Shown piece after piece: positions 1 to 8,944 of a DNA stretch of 64,000 nucleotides. Where the stretch lies: contig CAVRWL010000003.1 in NCBI GenBank assembly GCA_963724945.1, forward strand, positions 2,763,759-2,827,758, in the 5' to 3' direction. The stretch comes from Hyphomicrobium_A sp963724945 (GTDB lineage: Bacteria > Pseudomonadota > Alphaproteobacteria > Rhizobiales > Hyphomicrobiaceae). Under the pieces are notes generated by a model. The model was not told the DNA's origin and made no database searches. It was given only the letters and a program-made list of their open reading frames with translations. The first letter of the stretch is position 1, and each line of letters opens with the position of its first letter. A program made the translations under genes and the position numbers.

Positions 1-415
1 GGCCGATGCGGCTGATCGATGAGTCGCCAAAGCGCGCGGCTGTAAGGAAAATTGCTCGGCGTGGTCCGCTGGCGAAGCCAGTTGCCATCCCGGTCGGCAG
101 CGATCACTGGCGCCGGCGCGTACTTATGCCCCTCGATGCCGGCCGCATCCATGCCATGACGCACCTCGATCCAACCCGATCCGAGCAGATCAAAGCGGTG
201 GGCGATATAGTGCTCGCAAAGTTTCGGCAATACATCCAACAATTCAGGCGGCACGTTCTCCGGCGAAAGCTTGATGCTTCTACCGATAAGCCGCTCCGGA
301 CCACCCGCAAGATAGGTGCATCGGAAAACATCATGGGCGGATTGCCCATGCTGGGCCAGTTGCCTTGCCGCGAAGCGGAGAGCACGCGCCGCCGCAACGT
401 AGGGCGGCACGGCCA
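1..415 (-). CDS. Heparinase II/III family protein, N-terminal part (runs off left edge)
   Basis: Minus-strand reading from ATG at 415 stays open to the window edge (about 138 residues). The segment HRFDLLGSGW followed by a glycine/histidine-rich stretch and DRDGNWL resembles the N-terminal helical part of heparinase II/III-like proteins found in polysaccharide clusters; this is family recognition by eye. Such proteins are thought to be polysaccharide lyases or to modify the secreted polymer. An in-frame TTG lies eight codons upstream, just after a TAA, so the start could be slightly earlier. It follows the methyltransferase gene ending at 498 by about 80 bases, so it is probably the next gene of the same operon. 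The catalytic part is outside the window. Confidence 0.6.
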
Positions 416-497
416 TGGCTCGCCTTATCAGGTCACGCGCCGACAATTACTCGACCGCCGTTCTCGACGCCCCACAAAGAAGACCGCGGCCCCAGCG

Positions 498-1259
498 CTA
501 ATCTTTCTTGGCCAGCTTAAAGTACCATGTCGACACCATCCAATCAGGAAGGTGGTCGGCTACATGGACGTTGAAGTCCAAGAACTTGCGGGAGCTGAAG
601 ATTGTCGCGCCGCTGAGGTCGGCGCCGACAAAGCCGCCGTGGGCGAAATCGTCAATGGTCATCCCGAGATCCTTGACCAGACGTTCTAGCGATCGACGCG
701 TGAAAAACTGAAGGTGTCCCGATTCCAAGTTGTAGGGGATTGCCGCCGCCGGCGGAACAGTATGCCCCAACAGCTTTCGCAAGCCACGTCCGACCCACCG
801 CACCTTGCCGTAGAGGCCGAGCGAGCGATCAATCGATTTCTCGATCTCGCACGGGCCGTAGCCGTTTGGGACGGAGCCGAGGAGAATGCCGTCCGATGCC
901 AGTCGAGCAACGTGTGCCCGCAGGAGTTCGAGCGGCTCGGAGAGATGCTCAATAACATCGCTGTAAAGCAAGGCGTCGAAACGGACATCTTCGGGAATAC
1001 GCTCTTGAAACACGGCACCCTCCCGGGCGAAGTGCTCTCTGGCAAAGTCTAGAGACGGACGGTGAAAGTCGACGCCAACGTAGCGATCGGGCCCCTTGCA
1101 CAGGAACTGCGCAATCGCAGTACCATTGCCACACCCGAAGTCGAGGATCGTGAGAGGTCGGCCGACACGCGTGCGATGCTCATCTACGTGCTTGAGAAAG
1201 TACGCAATCTTCTTGCGGTTGCCGAAGATGTCCTCCGGCGGCAGCAGCGGCGCGTTCAT
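498..1259 (-). CDS. Class I SAM-dependent methyltransferase
   Basis: Protein of about 253 residues with a Rossmann methyltransferase core. Motif I is ILDFGCGNGTAIAQFL, followed by an acidic strand end (YVGVDFHRPSL) and a motif IV-like LLYSDVIEHLSEP. This points to a SAM-binding enzyme acting on a small molecule or a sugar; the substrate cannot be told. The ATG at 1259 overlaps the stop of the upstream methyltransferase as ATGA, which is why I prefer it to the ATG at 1280. Its place between a second methyltransferase and a heparinase-like gene suggests it decorates a surface polysaccharide or its precursor. The reading frame is intact. Confidence 0.8.
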   Translation of the reverse strand: MNAPLLPPEDIFGNRKKIAYFLKHVDEHRTRVGRPLTILDFGCGNGTAIAQFLCKGPDRYVGVDFHRPSLDFAREHFAREGAVFQERIPEDVRFDALLYSDVIEHLSEPLELLRAHVARLASDGILLGSVPNGYGPCEIEKSIDRSLGLYGKVRWVGRGLRKLLGHTVPPAAAIPYNLESGHLQFFTRRSLERLVKDLGMTIDDFAHGGFVGADLSGATIFSSRKFLDFNVHVADHLPDWMVSTWYFKLAKKD

Positions 1260-1948
1260 TGGGTGCCGATGTCCTTGCACTTGTGGGCTGCGAGCATGAC
1301 CAACGGGCCATCGACCGCAGGAATGAGCGTGGGCTCAAACGCGTGATCCAACAACAAGTGCCGCCATCTCTCCGGTGCGAAACAATTCTTCGACAAGCGC
1401 AGATACGTCGTTGCGAAAGGCCAGCGCGCACGCGTCAATCGGCCCAACAGAGGCACTTTGGCCATTGCCATCATCAGCGCTTCACGTCGACGGATAAAAT
1501 GGCGCACATCAGGTACCGTCGCCAGCAACCACCCCCCCGGGCGGAGAATGCGTGCGAACTCAGTGAGCACTTGATCGAGATCGTCGACATACTCCAGCAC
1601 GCTGGACGTTATGCACGCATCAAACGAGCAGTCTTGAAATGGCAATGGCTTGCCCGGCTCAATCTGCGATAATGCCACTCCAAGTCCGTCGAGACGTGCA
1701 TTTGCTGCCTGCAGCATTCCTGATGCCACGTCGACACCAGATACCCTAAATCCTGACGCCGCCATCGCAGCGCCGATCTCACCGCTACCGCAGCCATAGT
1801 CCAGCACCATGGCACCCGGCGCAACACGCCCCGACAGCGCTGCGAGGAAACGATTCGGGCGATCCATCATGTCGCCGCCCGCTGCGTAGTTGCAGTGCCA
1901 GCGCTCGGACTCCTGGTCGAAGAAACGTACGGTTTCGCTATCAGACAT
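1256..1948 (-). CDS. Class I SAM-dependent methyltransferase (Methyltransf_11-like)
   Basis: About 230 residues. Motif I is VLDYGCGSGEIGAAM, the adenosine acidic residue follows in VSGVDVASGML, and CITSSVLEYVDD with LRPGGWLL are typical post-core motifs of Methyltransf_11 enzymes. The start ATG at 1948 overlaps the last codons of the oxidoreductase gene (stop at 1941-1943). The longer in-frame start at 2110 would lie deep inside that gene and is less likely. Substrate unknown; a role in modifying sugars of the polysaccharide made by this cluster is inferred from context only. Confidence 0.8.
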   Translation of the reverse strand: MSDSETVRFFDQESERWHCNYAAGGDMMDRPNRFLAALSGRVAPGAMVLDYGCGSGEIGAAMAASGFRVSGVDVASGMLQAANARLDGLGVALSQIEPGKPLPFQDCSFDACITSSVLEYVDDLDQVLTEFARILRPGGWLLATVPDVRHFIRRREALMMAMAKVPLLGRLTRARWPFATTYLRLSKNCFAPERWRHLLLDHAFEPTLIPAVDGPLVMLAAHKCKDIGTQ

Positions 1949-4109
1949 CTCCACGCCGCACGCTCTGCTCGCCGATCCGCCGCTCGACATCGAGCGCGAT
2001 CTGTGTCGCTTGTCGCTGCTGCCAATACGGAATTGGCCATTGCCCGCCAATATCCAGCGCGGCAGCCAGAGCATCGAGCTCTTGCGTATGCCCCTTTTGG
2101 GGAAGCGCAAAAGTTGGCGCTTTGAGACGACGGCCGCTCACTCGCATCGTTTTGAAATCCTCAAGATCGAAGACTTTTCCGTCGCAGAAGATTTCGATGC
2201 GCTCCTTGGGATGAGCCTGCGATCCTAAAGACGTATAGCTGAGGCTGCCAACAGACCCGTCCGCGAACGTCACCGTCGCAACGAAATTCTCGTTTGCTCG
2301 GTCGCCGATCGCTCCCGTATCGAGTGCCACGGCCTCTACGCGAAGAACGTCTGCTCCGGTCAAAAAGGTCATCAGATCGTAGAAATGGCACGCCTCGCCA
2401 AGGTTGCGCCCACCACCTTCAGGCCCGTGTACCCAATGATCAGACGGCAATCGCGGAGCGTTGACACGGTAATTAATGAGGAGCGGCCCTCTCCGGTCTT
2501 GAAGGGCCTTGGCGAGGATCGCAGCATGAGGAGAGAAGCGGCGGTTGAAGCCTGTCATGAGGAGAGGCACAGAACGCTGCGAAGCCTCGGCCTCGGCAAA
2601 GAAGGCATCGATCGCCGCCAGTTGCTCGGCCGTCAATGCGAGTGGCTTCTCGACGAACACTGCCTTGCCAAACTGGAGGCCGCGCAGCACCAGATCAGCG
2701 TGCTGATTGTGGCGAGTGGCCACTATCAGGAGATTGACGTCAGGATCGGCGAGCACCTCGTTGAGATCGGTCGTGGCGTAGCTGGCGCCTGAAAGCGTAG
2801 CGAGGCCTCGGGCGTTATGGCCATTGCGGCTCACGACAGCGCGCATCGCATAGCGGTCTTTCTGGCTCTTGAGGATCGGAAGCAGTGTCCCACGGAAGAA
2901 GCCCCCGGGCCCCACGACTGCCACTTGGATGCCACCCTTGGTGGGCGTACTTGAGCCGCGCTGATCGACGCGGCGTCCAAGCGGAGCTTGCCCTGCCTCG
3001 GGATAGGTCAACAGCGCGACGAGCGGGCGCGCTGAGCTCTTTAAAGCCTCGTAAGCCACGGCCGCACTCTCAACTGGAAACCTCGTATCGATCAGCGGCT
3101 CAACGGCGAGCGCACCGGACGCGATCAGCTCCAGGTAGGTTTGCATATTTCGGCCAGCGGTCCAGCGAACGTAACCTATCGGGTAGTCGAGTCCCCTCTC
3201 CTCATAGTTGCCATCGTAGCGCCCTGGCCCATAGGAGGTAGATATGCGGAAATCGAGCTCCTTGGGATAGATGGCGCTGCGGTCGATGTTGATCGGAACA
3301 TCTCCGACGAGCACGACGCGGCCCTTTCGACGGCACATCTGGAATGCGGTGTTCAACAGCTCCTCCGAAGGAGAAGCTGCCGTGACGATGACCCCGTCGG
3401 CTCCCTCTCCCAAGCACCAACGGCTGACCGCCGCAACCGGATCACAGTCGTCGGCGCTCGCAACTGCAGCCATGCCTAAAGAGAGAGCCCTCTCTGCCCG
3501 CGCAGCGTCGGGATCCATGCCGATGACCGAGCACCCGTTCGCTTTCAATATTTGCGCGACGAGCTGACCGAGCAGACCGAGACCGACGACGACAAACCGC
3601 TCACCAAGTGTCGGCTCCGCGCGACGAACGCCTTGCAAGGCGATGGCGCCGAGCGCCACCGTGGATGCTGCCGCGAATGTCACCCCTTTTGGGACAGGGA
3701 CGATGAGGTTCGTCGGCACCTGAACGACCTCGGCATGAAAGGCATGCTCACTACCCGCGCATGCCACCCGATCGCCCGGCTGATACTCCGTCACGCCCTC
3801 GCCCACAGCGACGACCGTTCCCGACAGCGAGTACCCGAGCGGATATGCCGAGGCAAGTTTGTCGCTCACGACAGCGCGTGCTTGAGCGATGCCCTTTTCC
3901 CGCACCATGGAAACCAATTGCTGAATCTGCTCGGGACGCTCCATGACCCTATGCCAGAGCGGCGTGCTGACCGACTTCACACCGCTAAGCTCGGTCCCCG
4001 ACGAGATGCACGAGCATGCCGTACGCACCAGCACGGTGCCGGCCTCGACACCGGGAGCGGGCACCTCAACCACGCGAATTCCATCACGGCCGATAAGAAC
4101 CTGCTTCAT
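1941..4109 (-). CDS. Bi-domain oxidoreductase (zinc-type dehydrogenase plus Gfo/Idh/MocA)
   Basis: A 722-residue fusion. Residues 1 to about 355 look like a medium-chain alcohol dehydrogenase, with a GLGLLG nucleotide-binding motif near residue 175. From about residue 395 a second Rossmann domain begins (VAVVGPGGFFRG) followed by FVEKPLAL, the signature lysine-containing motif of Gfo/Idh/MocA oxidoreductases. Such fusions recur in exopolysaccharide clusters beside heparinase-like proteins, probably oxidising or epimerising a nucleotide-sugar; the substrate is not known. The ATG at 4109 overlaps the glycosyltransferase stop as ATGA, and the 3' end overlaps the next methyltransferase. This gives a tightly coupled operon. 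Confidence 0.85.
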   Translation of the reverse strand: MKQVLIGRDGIRVVEVPAPGVEAGTVLVRTACSCISSGTELSGVKSVSTPLWHRVMERPEQIQQLVSMVREKGIAQARAVVSDKLASAYPLGYSLSGTVVAVGEGVTEYQPGDRVACAGSEHAFHAEVVQVPTNLIVPVPKGVTFAAASTVALGAIALQGVRRAEPTLGERFVVVGLGLLGQLVAQILKANGCSVIGMDPDAARAERALSLGMAAVASADDCDPVAAVSRWCLGEGADGVIVTAASPSEELLNTAFQMCRRKGRVVLVGDVPINIDRSAIYPKELDFRISTSYGPGRYDGNYEERGLDYPIGYVRWTAGRNMQTYLELIASGALAVEPLIDTRFPVESAAVAYEALKSSARPLVALLTYPEAGQAPLGRRVDQRGSSTPTKGGIQVAVVGPGGFFRGTLLPILKSQKDRYAMRAVVSRNGHNARGLATLSGASYATTDLNEVLADPDVNLLIVATRHNQHADLVLRGLQFGKAVFVEKPLALTAEQLAAIDAFFAEAEASQRSVPLLMTGFNRRFSPHAAILAKALQDRRGPLLINYRVNAPRLPSDHWVHGPEGGGRNLGEACHFYDLMTFLTGADVLRVEAVALDTGAIGDRANENFVATVTFADGSVGSLSYTSLGSQAHPKERIEIFCDGKVFDLEDFKTMRVSGRRLKAPTFALPQKGHTQELDALAAALDIGGQWPIPYWQQRQATQIALDVERRIGEQSVRRGDV

Positions 4110-5488
4110 ATCCCCGCCTGAAATCTGTGATCACCGGCGCGTGCCACAACCTCACAAAGACACTGCTGAAAGCGCATCCGCACTTGCGCCGCGTCATGGT
4201 TGCATACGGCCGTCGCGCGCGCGCGTTCAACGACGCGTTTGCGGATGTCTATGTCCCGGAGCGCCGCCAACAGGGCCTCAGCCAATCCTTCGACGCCGGG
4301 GGTTTCCACGGTGATGGCCCAATTGTCGCGATTTGCGTAGGCGACCTGAGCCGTGGCCGCTGGTCCGTAGGCCAGAATAGGTGTGCCGCTGATAAGATAA
4401 GCCGGCACCTTCGTCGGCATCGAATAGCGGATGAAGCGCACGCTGTCGTTGTCGAAGTTGACCGGGAGCAACAGAAGGTCGGCCATGGCGATGCGTCGGA
4501 AGAATGCATCATCGTCCCGGATTGGACCTTCGACACGCACGGCCGGGCTCACTTCCAATAGGTGCCGATAGCGCTCGCTATGACCCGACGGGCTTGCAAT
4601 CGTCAGACGTAGGTCGTGGCCCCGCGCAGTCAGTCGGCTTACCGCCTCGGCGCAGTCAATGAGCGAGTTCAACTGCGCATTCGCGAATATGGAGCCCACA
4701 TAGAGAATGTCCGCCGGCCGGCCCGCTGCGAGGTCCACCTTTACGGGTGGTGCGCACGCAGAAATGTCAATCGTATTCTGGAAAGCTTCGAAATGCGCGC
4801 CGTAGCGCTCTTCAAAGGCTTCCGCCATGGCATCCGATATGGCCAGACACCGGGTGGCACTGGCAAAGAACCGGCGGAGATGCGCCTGCATGCGGAGGCG
4901 CTGCACCGGCCCGCAAAGGCCGCTGCGATAAACGCTCGACGGCCAATCGTCCATGATGTGAACCACGAGAGGCAGGTCAAAGCGGACACGGATCGCCTCA
5001 ATGAGATCCATCATCGCGTTGTTGCCGAGGATCGTATAGAGCAGCTGCGGTCGGAACTCATCTATCCATTGCTCCAGTCGCGGCGTTAGCCGCGCCCGCT
5101 GCGGAGGCGCATCGCCTAGCATCGCAATTGCGAGCGACTTGAGCCTAGCAGCGCGGCCGCCGTTCGCTGCAGATGACGCGTTCGACGTTGCGCTGCTCCC
5201 AACTCTTCCGTCCGTACGCAGCCGGCGCCGCAACGCGCCCAACGGCCAGACGTAGTCGATTTCCGCCGACCCCAGGGTGTAGTAGCGGCTGCAAACATCA
5301 TCGGTGGTGGGCTCTGGATCATCGTGTACCGTTGCCAGCCGCTCCATGGGCCAGCCGCGGAATAGATTGGAGAACGTGATACCGCCGCCCGTCACGCCGT
5401 TGAACGCGTGCGGCGTCACGAAAAGGACGCGGGGGAAATCCGCAGCCACCTTTCCGTTCCTCAGTAGTTGCCCAAATGATTCAGTCAC
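4106..5488 (-). CDS. Glycosyltransferase (GT-B type)
   Basis: Protein of 460 residues. The N-terminus (RVLFVTPHAFNGVTGGG) has the glycine-rich loop seen at the acceptor side of GT-B glycosyltransferases. The C-terminal half holds a second Rossmann-like domain, with ADILYVGSIF and a late segment SMPTKVPAYLISGTPILAYG that resembles the donor-binding region of GT4-like enzymes. It probably transfers a sugar from a nucleotide donor to a growing surface glycan in the cytoplasm. It begins a run of overlapping minus-strand genes. A gap of 42 bases separates its ATG from the stop of the next upstream fragment. Confidence 0.75.
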   Translation of the reverse strand: MTESFGQLLRNGKVAADFPRVLFVTPHAFNGVTGGGITFSNLFRGWPMERLATVHDDPEPTTDDVCSRYYTLGSAEIDYVWPLGALRRRLRTDGRVGSSATSNASSAANGGRAARLKSLAIAMLGDAPPQRARLTPRLEQWIDEFRPQLLYTILGNNAMMDLIEAIRVRFDLPLVVHIMDDWPSSVYRSGLCGPVQRLRMQAHLRRFFASATRCLAISDAMAEAFEERYGAHFEAFQNTIDISACAPPVKVDLAAGRPADILYVGSIFANAQLNSLIDCAEAVSRLTARGHDLRLTIASPSGHSERYRHLLEVSPAVRVEGPIRDDDAFFRRIAMADLLLLPVNFDNDSVRFIRYSMPTKVPAYLISGTPILAYGPAATAQVAYANRDNWAITVETPGVEGLAEALLAALRDIDIRKRVVERARATAVCNHDAAQVRMRFQQCLCEVVARAGDHRFQAGI

Positions 5489-5530
5489 TCGCCGCTCGGA
5501 GCCTCATCAGCACCCCGCGCACTCATCGAC

Positions 5531-6150
5531 CTAGTTGAGCGGCCGCACGCCTACGAAATTCGTGGCAATATTTGGCGACCACATCAGCTCTCTCGCGGCA
5601 CGATACAATCCACGCCAACCGATGAAATCGCTATCGATGCCCAAGAGTGGCTCGCCGGCTTGGATGGCGGCGACCTTCGAATGGAAAATCAATGCCTCAG
5701 CGTAAGGCCGGTAGATCTCCTCCTTCACGGTTTTCGACAACACCACTCTAGAGGCGTAGTAATCAAGCGCCCAGCGCCGCATAACTCGCAATCCCTGAAA
5801 GTGATAGAGCAGCAGTGGCAAGCCAGAGACGAGTACAAAGCCACCACGGCGTGCGACTTTCTGCCCGACAACGTTCCAGGGCGCGCAGTTCAGGCCAGGC
5901 AGGTCCGATATTGCCACGCTGGGAAATAGCCGCGGAACCTCATCGAGATATTTTTGGTCAGCGTAGCGGCCGTCGGCTGGTACAGCGTAGCACGATTCAA
6001 GACAGCGCTCCTGCCACCAATTGAGCATCGCATGACCCTTTTCGCTGTTTTTAACAGCAACATAGCCAGCGTTAAACCGCCCGACCCCGGGCTCCATGGC
6101 TGCGATTTCGGGAACAGTCGAGCGGTGTGGTGTCAGGATGCCGTTAGGAA
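5531..6150 (-). pseudogene. Glycosyltransferase-like protein, 5' truncated
   Basis: The frame from 5531 back to about 6150 encodes the C-terminal half of a nucleotide-diphospho-sugar transferase-like family. Recognisable pieces are ILTPHRSTVPEI, GRFNAGYVAVKN, DQKYLDEVP and NCAPWNV, in the order seen in that family. The homologous-looking frame runs past the ATG at 6097 up to the end of the ppk2 fragment, then the sequence changes to ppk2. So roughly the first 120-150 residues, including the donor-binding part, are missing. The fragment is probably nonfunctional even if translated from 6097. Alternatively the junction is an assembly error and the gene is complete in the organism. Confidence 0.6.
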
Positions 6151-6554
6151 CGGTTGAAGATCCCGATGCGTCCGCGCTGCGGAACCTTGATCGTGTAGCG
6201 CCACAAGAAATCGTGCGAAAGCTCCTCGACGGAGGGCTGCTTGAACGAGTGGACCTCGCACCCTTGCGGATTGACGCGCGACATGACGTGCTTGATCGTC
6301 CCGTCCTTGCCGGCGGCGTCCATTGCCTGGAACACCAAGAGCACGGACCAGGAATCCTGGGCGTAGAGGATGTCCTGCTCCATCGCCAGCCAGTCCGAGC
6401 CGCGCTGGAGAAGCTCCGCCGCCTCCTCCTTGTCCATCTTGAGGCCGAGCGTGTCGCCGGGATCGAAGTCCTTCAGGCGGAATTCCTTGCCCTTGGTCAC
6501 GCGGAACGGCTCGGTGTATTTCCGAATCGCGTCGATGATGTCCTTGCGCGGCAT
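6144..6554 (-). pseudogene. ppk2: Polyphosphate kinase 2, 3' truncated
   Basis: Encodes 136 residues that match the first half of PPK2 enzymes, which transfer phosphate between polyphosphate and nucleotides. The Walker A-like motif DAAGKDGTIKHV is present near residues 78-89. The frame stops right after GRIGIFNRS, where full PPK2 proteins (about 270-300 residues) continue with a conserved segment and then carry Walker B and the lid. Those parts are absent, so this product cannot be an active kinase. The stop lies exactly where a truncated glycosyltransferase begins. That points to a deletion, an island insertion or a chimeric contig join at about 6145. Confidence 0.75.
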
Positions 6555-6669
6555 GGACGTCCTCCCGGCCTTTATCGTTATGTCGCAGAGGGCCCGAGTT
6601 CCCCCGCGATGTCAACACCATGTCATGGCGGGCCAAATGCGTCCCGATCCCTGCCGGGCCGCCGCTCCG

Positions 6670-6897
6670 TCAGCCCTCGAAGCCTCTCCCCAGCGCCGCG
6701 CCGCCGATCTCAGCCGGCCTCTTCATCACGACGAAGCCGGCGCGCTGCAGGTGCTCGGCGAGCCGCTTCGCGACGATCTCGGCCATGATCTCGTCGGCGT
6801 TGTGGACGCGCTTGCGGCCCTGGAATTTGAGCGCGAAAGCGAGCGCGGCGATCAGGTCCTCGGATGTTGCGGGTTTCAGCGGGGCGGCGTCGGACAT
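6670..6897 (-). CDS. Small hypothetical protein, 75 residues
   Basis: Reads from ATG at 6897 (MSDAAPLKPATSEDLI). The protein is mostly helical, with a basic patch FQGRKRVHNADE and the tail FVVMKRPAEIGG. I recall similar short proteins in rhizobial genomes but know no function. The longer in-frame start at 7002 would add a residue stretch with no conserved look. No membrane segment or signal peptide is visible. It lies alone between the ppk2 remnant and an MFS gene, on the same strand as both. Confidence 0.6.
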   Translation of the reverse strand: MSDAAPLKPATSEDLIAALAFALKFQGRKRVHNADEIMAEIVAKRLAEHLQRAGFVVMKRPAEIGGAALGRGFEG

Positions 6898-7159
6898 GCG
6901 CCGCAGGATAGGCGGAAATCTTGAACAAAACAAGAACAAGGATCCCGATCGTCCTTGTTGCCGCACGCGACCAAATGCCTTCTCCAAACGGCCACTTTTC
7001 AATCACGTTTTGATTGTGACGCGCACGCAACAATGTTATCCAAGGATCGACGACGGGATCGCGCCGTCCGCCGCCCGCTTCCCCCTTGAGGCGGTGGATG
7101 GAGAGCGTACCCCCTAGCGCCATGTCGGTCTCGTCGTCGCCCTTTGCCCGACCGTCGCC
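6898..7159. other. Intergenic stretch, nothing recognised
   Basis: About 260 bases between two minus-strand genes. The part around 6930-7030 is noticeably richer in A/T than its surroundings and could hold the promoter of the small 75-residue gene. I see no RNA gene, repeat or convincing terminator hairpin. Confidence 0.3.
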
Positions 7160-8893
7160 TCAATATCCCGGCAGCCCTCCGCCCCACGGGTGGCGCGGGT
7201 GCGCGGCGGCGACGTAGTAGTTCGCGGCCGCCGGCGCCTTGAGGAAGTCCCGGGCGCGCTGCTCCACGAGTTCGTCCGCCCTGGTTTCCCGCTCGGCCCG
7301 GTACTTGAGCTCCAGCAGGGAATGGACCAGCCAGGTCTCGATCGACCGGCCAGGATCATTGGGGTCATGGAACAGGTTCCAGGCGTAGGCCCCGTCGCGC
7401 ATCCGCTCGCGGCCGATCTCCCGCATGAGCGCGAAGAACTCCCGAGCGTCCTGCGGATCGATGCGGTATTCGATCAGGGCCAAAATCGGGCCGACGTCGT
7501 CTTTGAGCGTCTCGACGAAGGCCGGCGCTCGCCAGTGCATCGAGGGCGCGAGGTCGAGGGCGGCCCCCGTCTCCAGCTTCCAGCGGTGGGTCAGGGCGAG
7601 CCCGAGCGCCGTTCCCACCGCTGCGGCGTTCAGCGCGAAGGCAATCCCGCTGCGGCTCGCGACCTCGCCCCACAGGGCGCTGCCGACCGTCATGGCCCCG
7701 AAATAGGCGGTCAGGAAAATCGCCAGCCCCCTGCCCCGCACCCAGTCCGGCAGGGCGACCTGGGCCGAGACGAACATCGTCGTCATGGCGACGATCCAGG
7801 ACGCGCCGGCGATGAAGCTGGCGAATATTGCGATCTCCGGCCGGCGCGCAGCCGCAAAAAGCGCGAGCGCCAGCGCCGTCCCGACCGCGCCCGCGGCCGC
7901 CGACAGGTCCGGCCCGAGCCGGGCCTTGAGCGTGTCCATCCCGAGCGACCCGACGATCGAGCCCGCGCCGACGACGCCCATCAGGAGGCCGTAGAGCTCG
8001 GCGCCCTCGTGCAACCGGTCGCGGGCGATCAGCGGCATCAGCGCCCAATAGGCGCTGGCGAAGGGAAAGAAGGCGATCGCGCGGATCAGCGTCGCGTCGA
8101 GGTCGCGGTTGTTGCGCGCATAGCGGAGTCCGGCCGCCACGACCGCCCGCATCCTTTCGGCCGGCAGCGTCTCCGGCGCCCGGCGCGGCGGGCGCCACCA
8201 GATGAGCGCGGCCAGGACGACGACGCTGGTCGCGACATAGATCCAGAACGGCAGCTTGAGGCTGACCGCGGTGATCGCCACGCCGCCGAGCGCCGGGCCC
8301 ACGGCGCGGCTCACGTTGTAGCTGGCGCTGCTGACGGCGATGGCGTCGTCGAGTTCGGATCTCGGCACGAGCATCGGCGTGATGATTTGCCACGCGGGCG
8401 CCGCGAGCGCGCCCGCCGCCCCGAGCAGGAACGAGGTTGCAAGCAGCGCCGGCGACGAGGCCCAGCCGATGGCGACGGTCCCGGCGAAGACGGCGCCGAC
8501 GGCGACGACGCCGACTTGCGCCGCGATCAGGAGACGCCGCGGATCGACGACGTCGGCGAGCGCTCCGGCCGGGATGGTCAACAGGAACATCGGCGCCATG
8601 GTTGCGACCTGGACCGCCGAGACCATCAGCGGATTGGGATTGAGGCTCGTCATCAGCCAGCTTGTGGCGGTGTCGAACATCGCGATGCCGATGCTCGAGA
8701 CGGAGCTCGCGACCAGAATGACGGTGAAGGCGACGTTGCCGAACACGCCCCAGCGGGAGGCGGCGGGCCCGGCGTCGTTCGGCGGAGAGGCAGTCGGGAG
8801 GCTCAAGCGGCAACCGCGAAGATTGGATGACCGCCGCCATCCGTGCGCCCATCGCGCGCCGATGGCAATGCCGGGCGATTCGCCGAACGACAC
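7160..8893 (-). CDS. MFS transporter (MFS_3 / EntS-like) with C-terminal soluble domain
   Basis: A 577-residue protein. Residues from about 45 to 440 contain some 11-12 hydrophobic segments of a major facilitator; PAGALADVVDPRRLL is the loop 2-3 motif of the family. The last 130 residues are soluble (after HWRAPAF) and resemble the monooxygenase-like tail that follows MFS_3 exporters in many proteobacteria. It sits in the inner membrane and probably exports a small molecule; the substrate is unknown. The N-terminus upstream of SLPTASPPND looks unconserved, and a TTG near 8803 is an alternative start. The frame is intact. Confidence 0.75.
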   Translation of the reverse strand: MSFGESPGIAIGARWAHGWRRSSNLRGCRLSLPTASPPNDAGPAASRWGVFGNVAFTVILVASSVSSIGIAMFDTATSWLMTSLNPNPLMVSAVQVATMAPMFLLTIPAGALADVVDPRRLLIAAQVGVVAVGAVFAGTVAIGWASSPALLATSFLLGAAGALAAPAWQIITPMLVPRSELDDAIAVSSASYNVSRAVGPALGGVAITAVSLKLPFWIYVATSVVVLAALIWWRPPRRAPETLPAERMRAVVAAGLRYARNNRDLDATLIRAIAFFPFASAYWALMPLIARDRLHEGAELYGLLMGVVGAGSIVGSLGMDTLKARLGPDLSAAAGAVGTALALALFAAARRPEIAIFASFIAGASWIVAMTTMFVSAQVALPDWVRGRGLAIFLTAYFGAMTVGSALWGEVASRSGIAFALNAAAVGTALGLALTHRWKLETGAALDLAPSMHWRAPAFVETLKDDVGPILALIEYRIDPQDAREFFALMREIGRERMRDGAYAWNLFHDPNDPGRSIETWLVHSLLELKYRAERETRADELVEQRARDFLKAPAAANYYVAAAHPRHPWGGGLPGY

Positions 8894-8944
8894 AAGCCGG
8901 AAATCCGGCTAAGCTAGGCCTTCGGCCGCCCAACGAGACGAACC

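Noticed and set aside
86..100. Metzincin assignment for the zincin-like protein (coordinates are residues of the 45709-46242 product)
   Set aside because: I first read the motif as HExxHxxGxxH, but the last histidine is at position 12, not 11, so the canonical metzincin pattern is not met.
6..689. Plus-strand ORF of 227 codons at the left edge
   Set aside because: It lies opposite the heparinase-like and methyltransferase genes, which have recognisable motifs and ATGA-coupled neighbours; its own protein has no family features.
7190..8830. Long plus-strand open frame (546 codons) opposite the MFS gene
   Set aside because: Arginine/aspartate-rich composition with no hydrophobic pattern; it is the antisense shadow of a clear 12-helix transporter.
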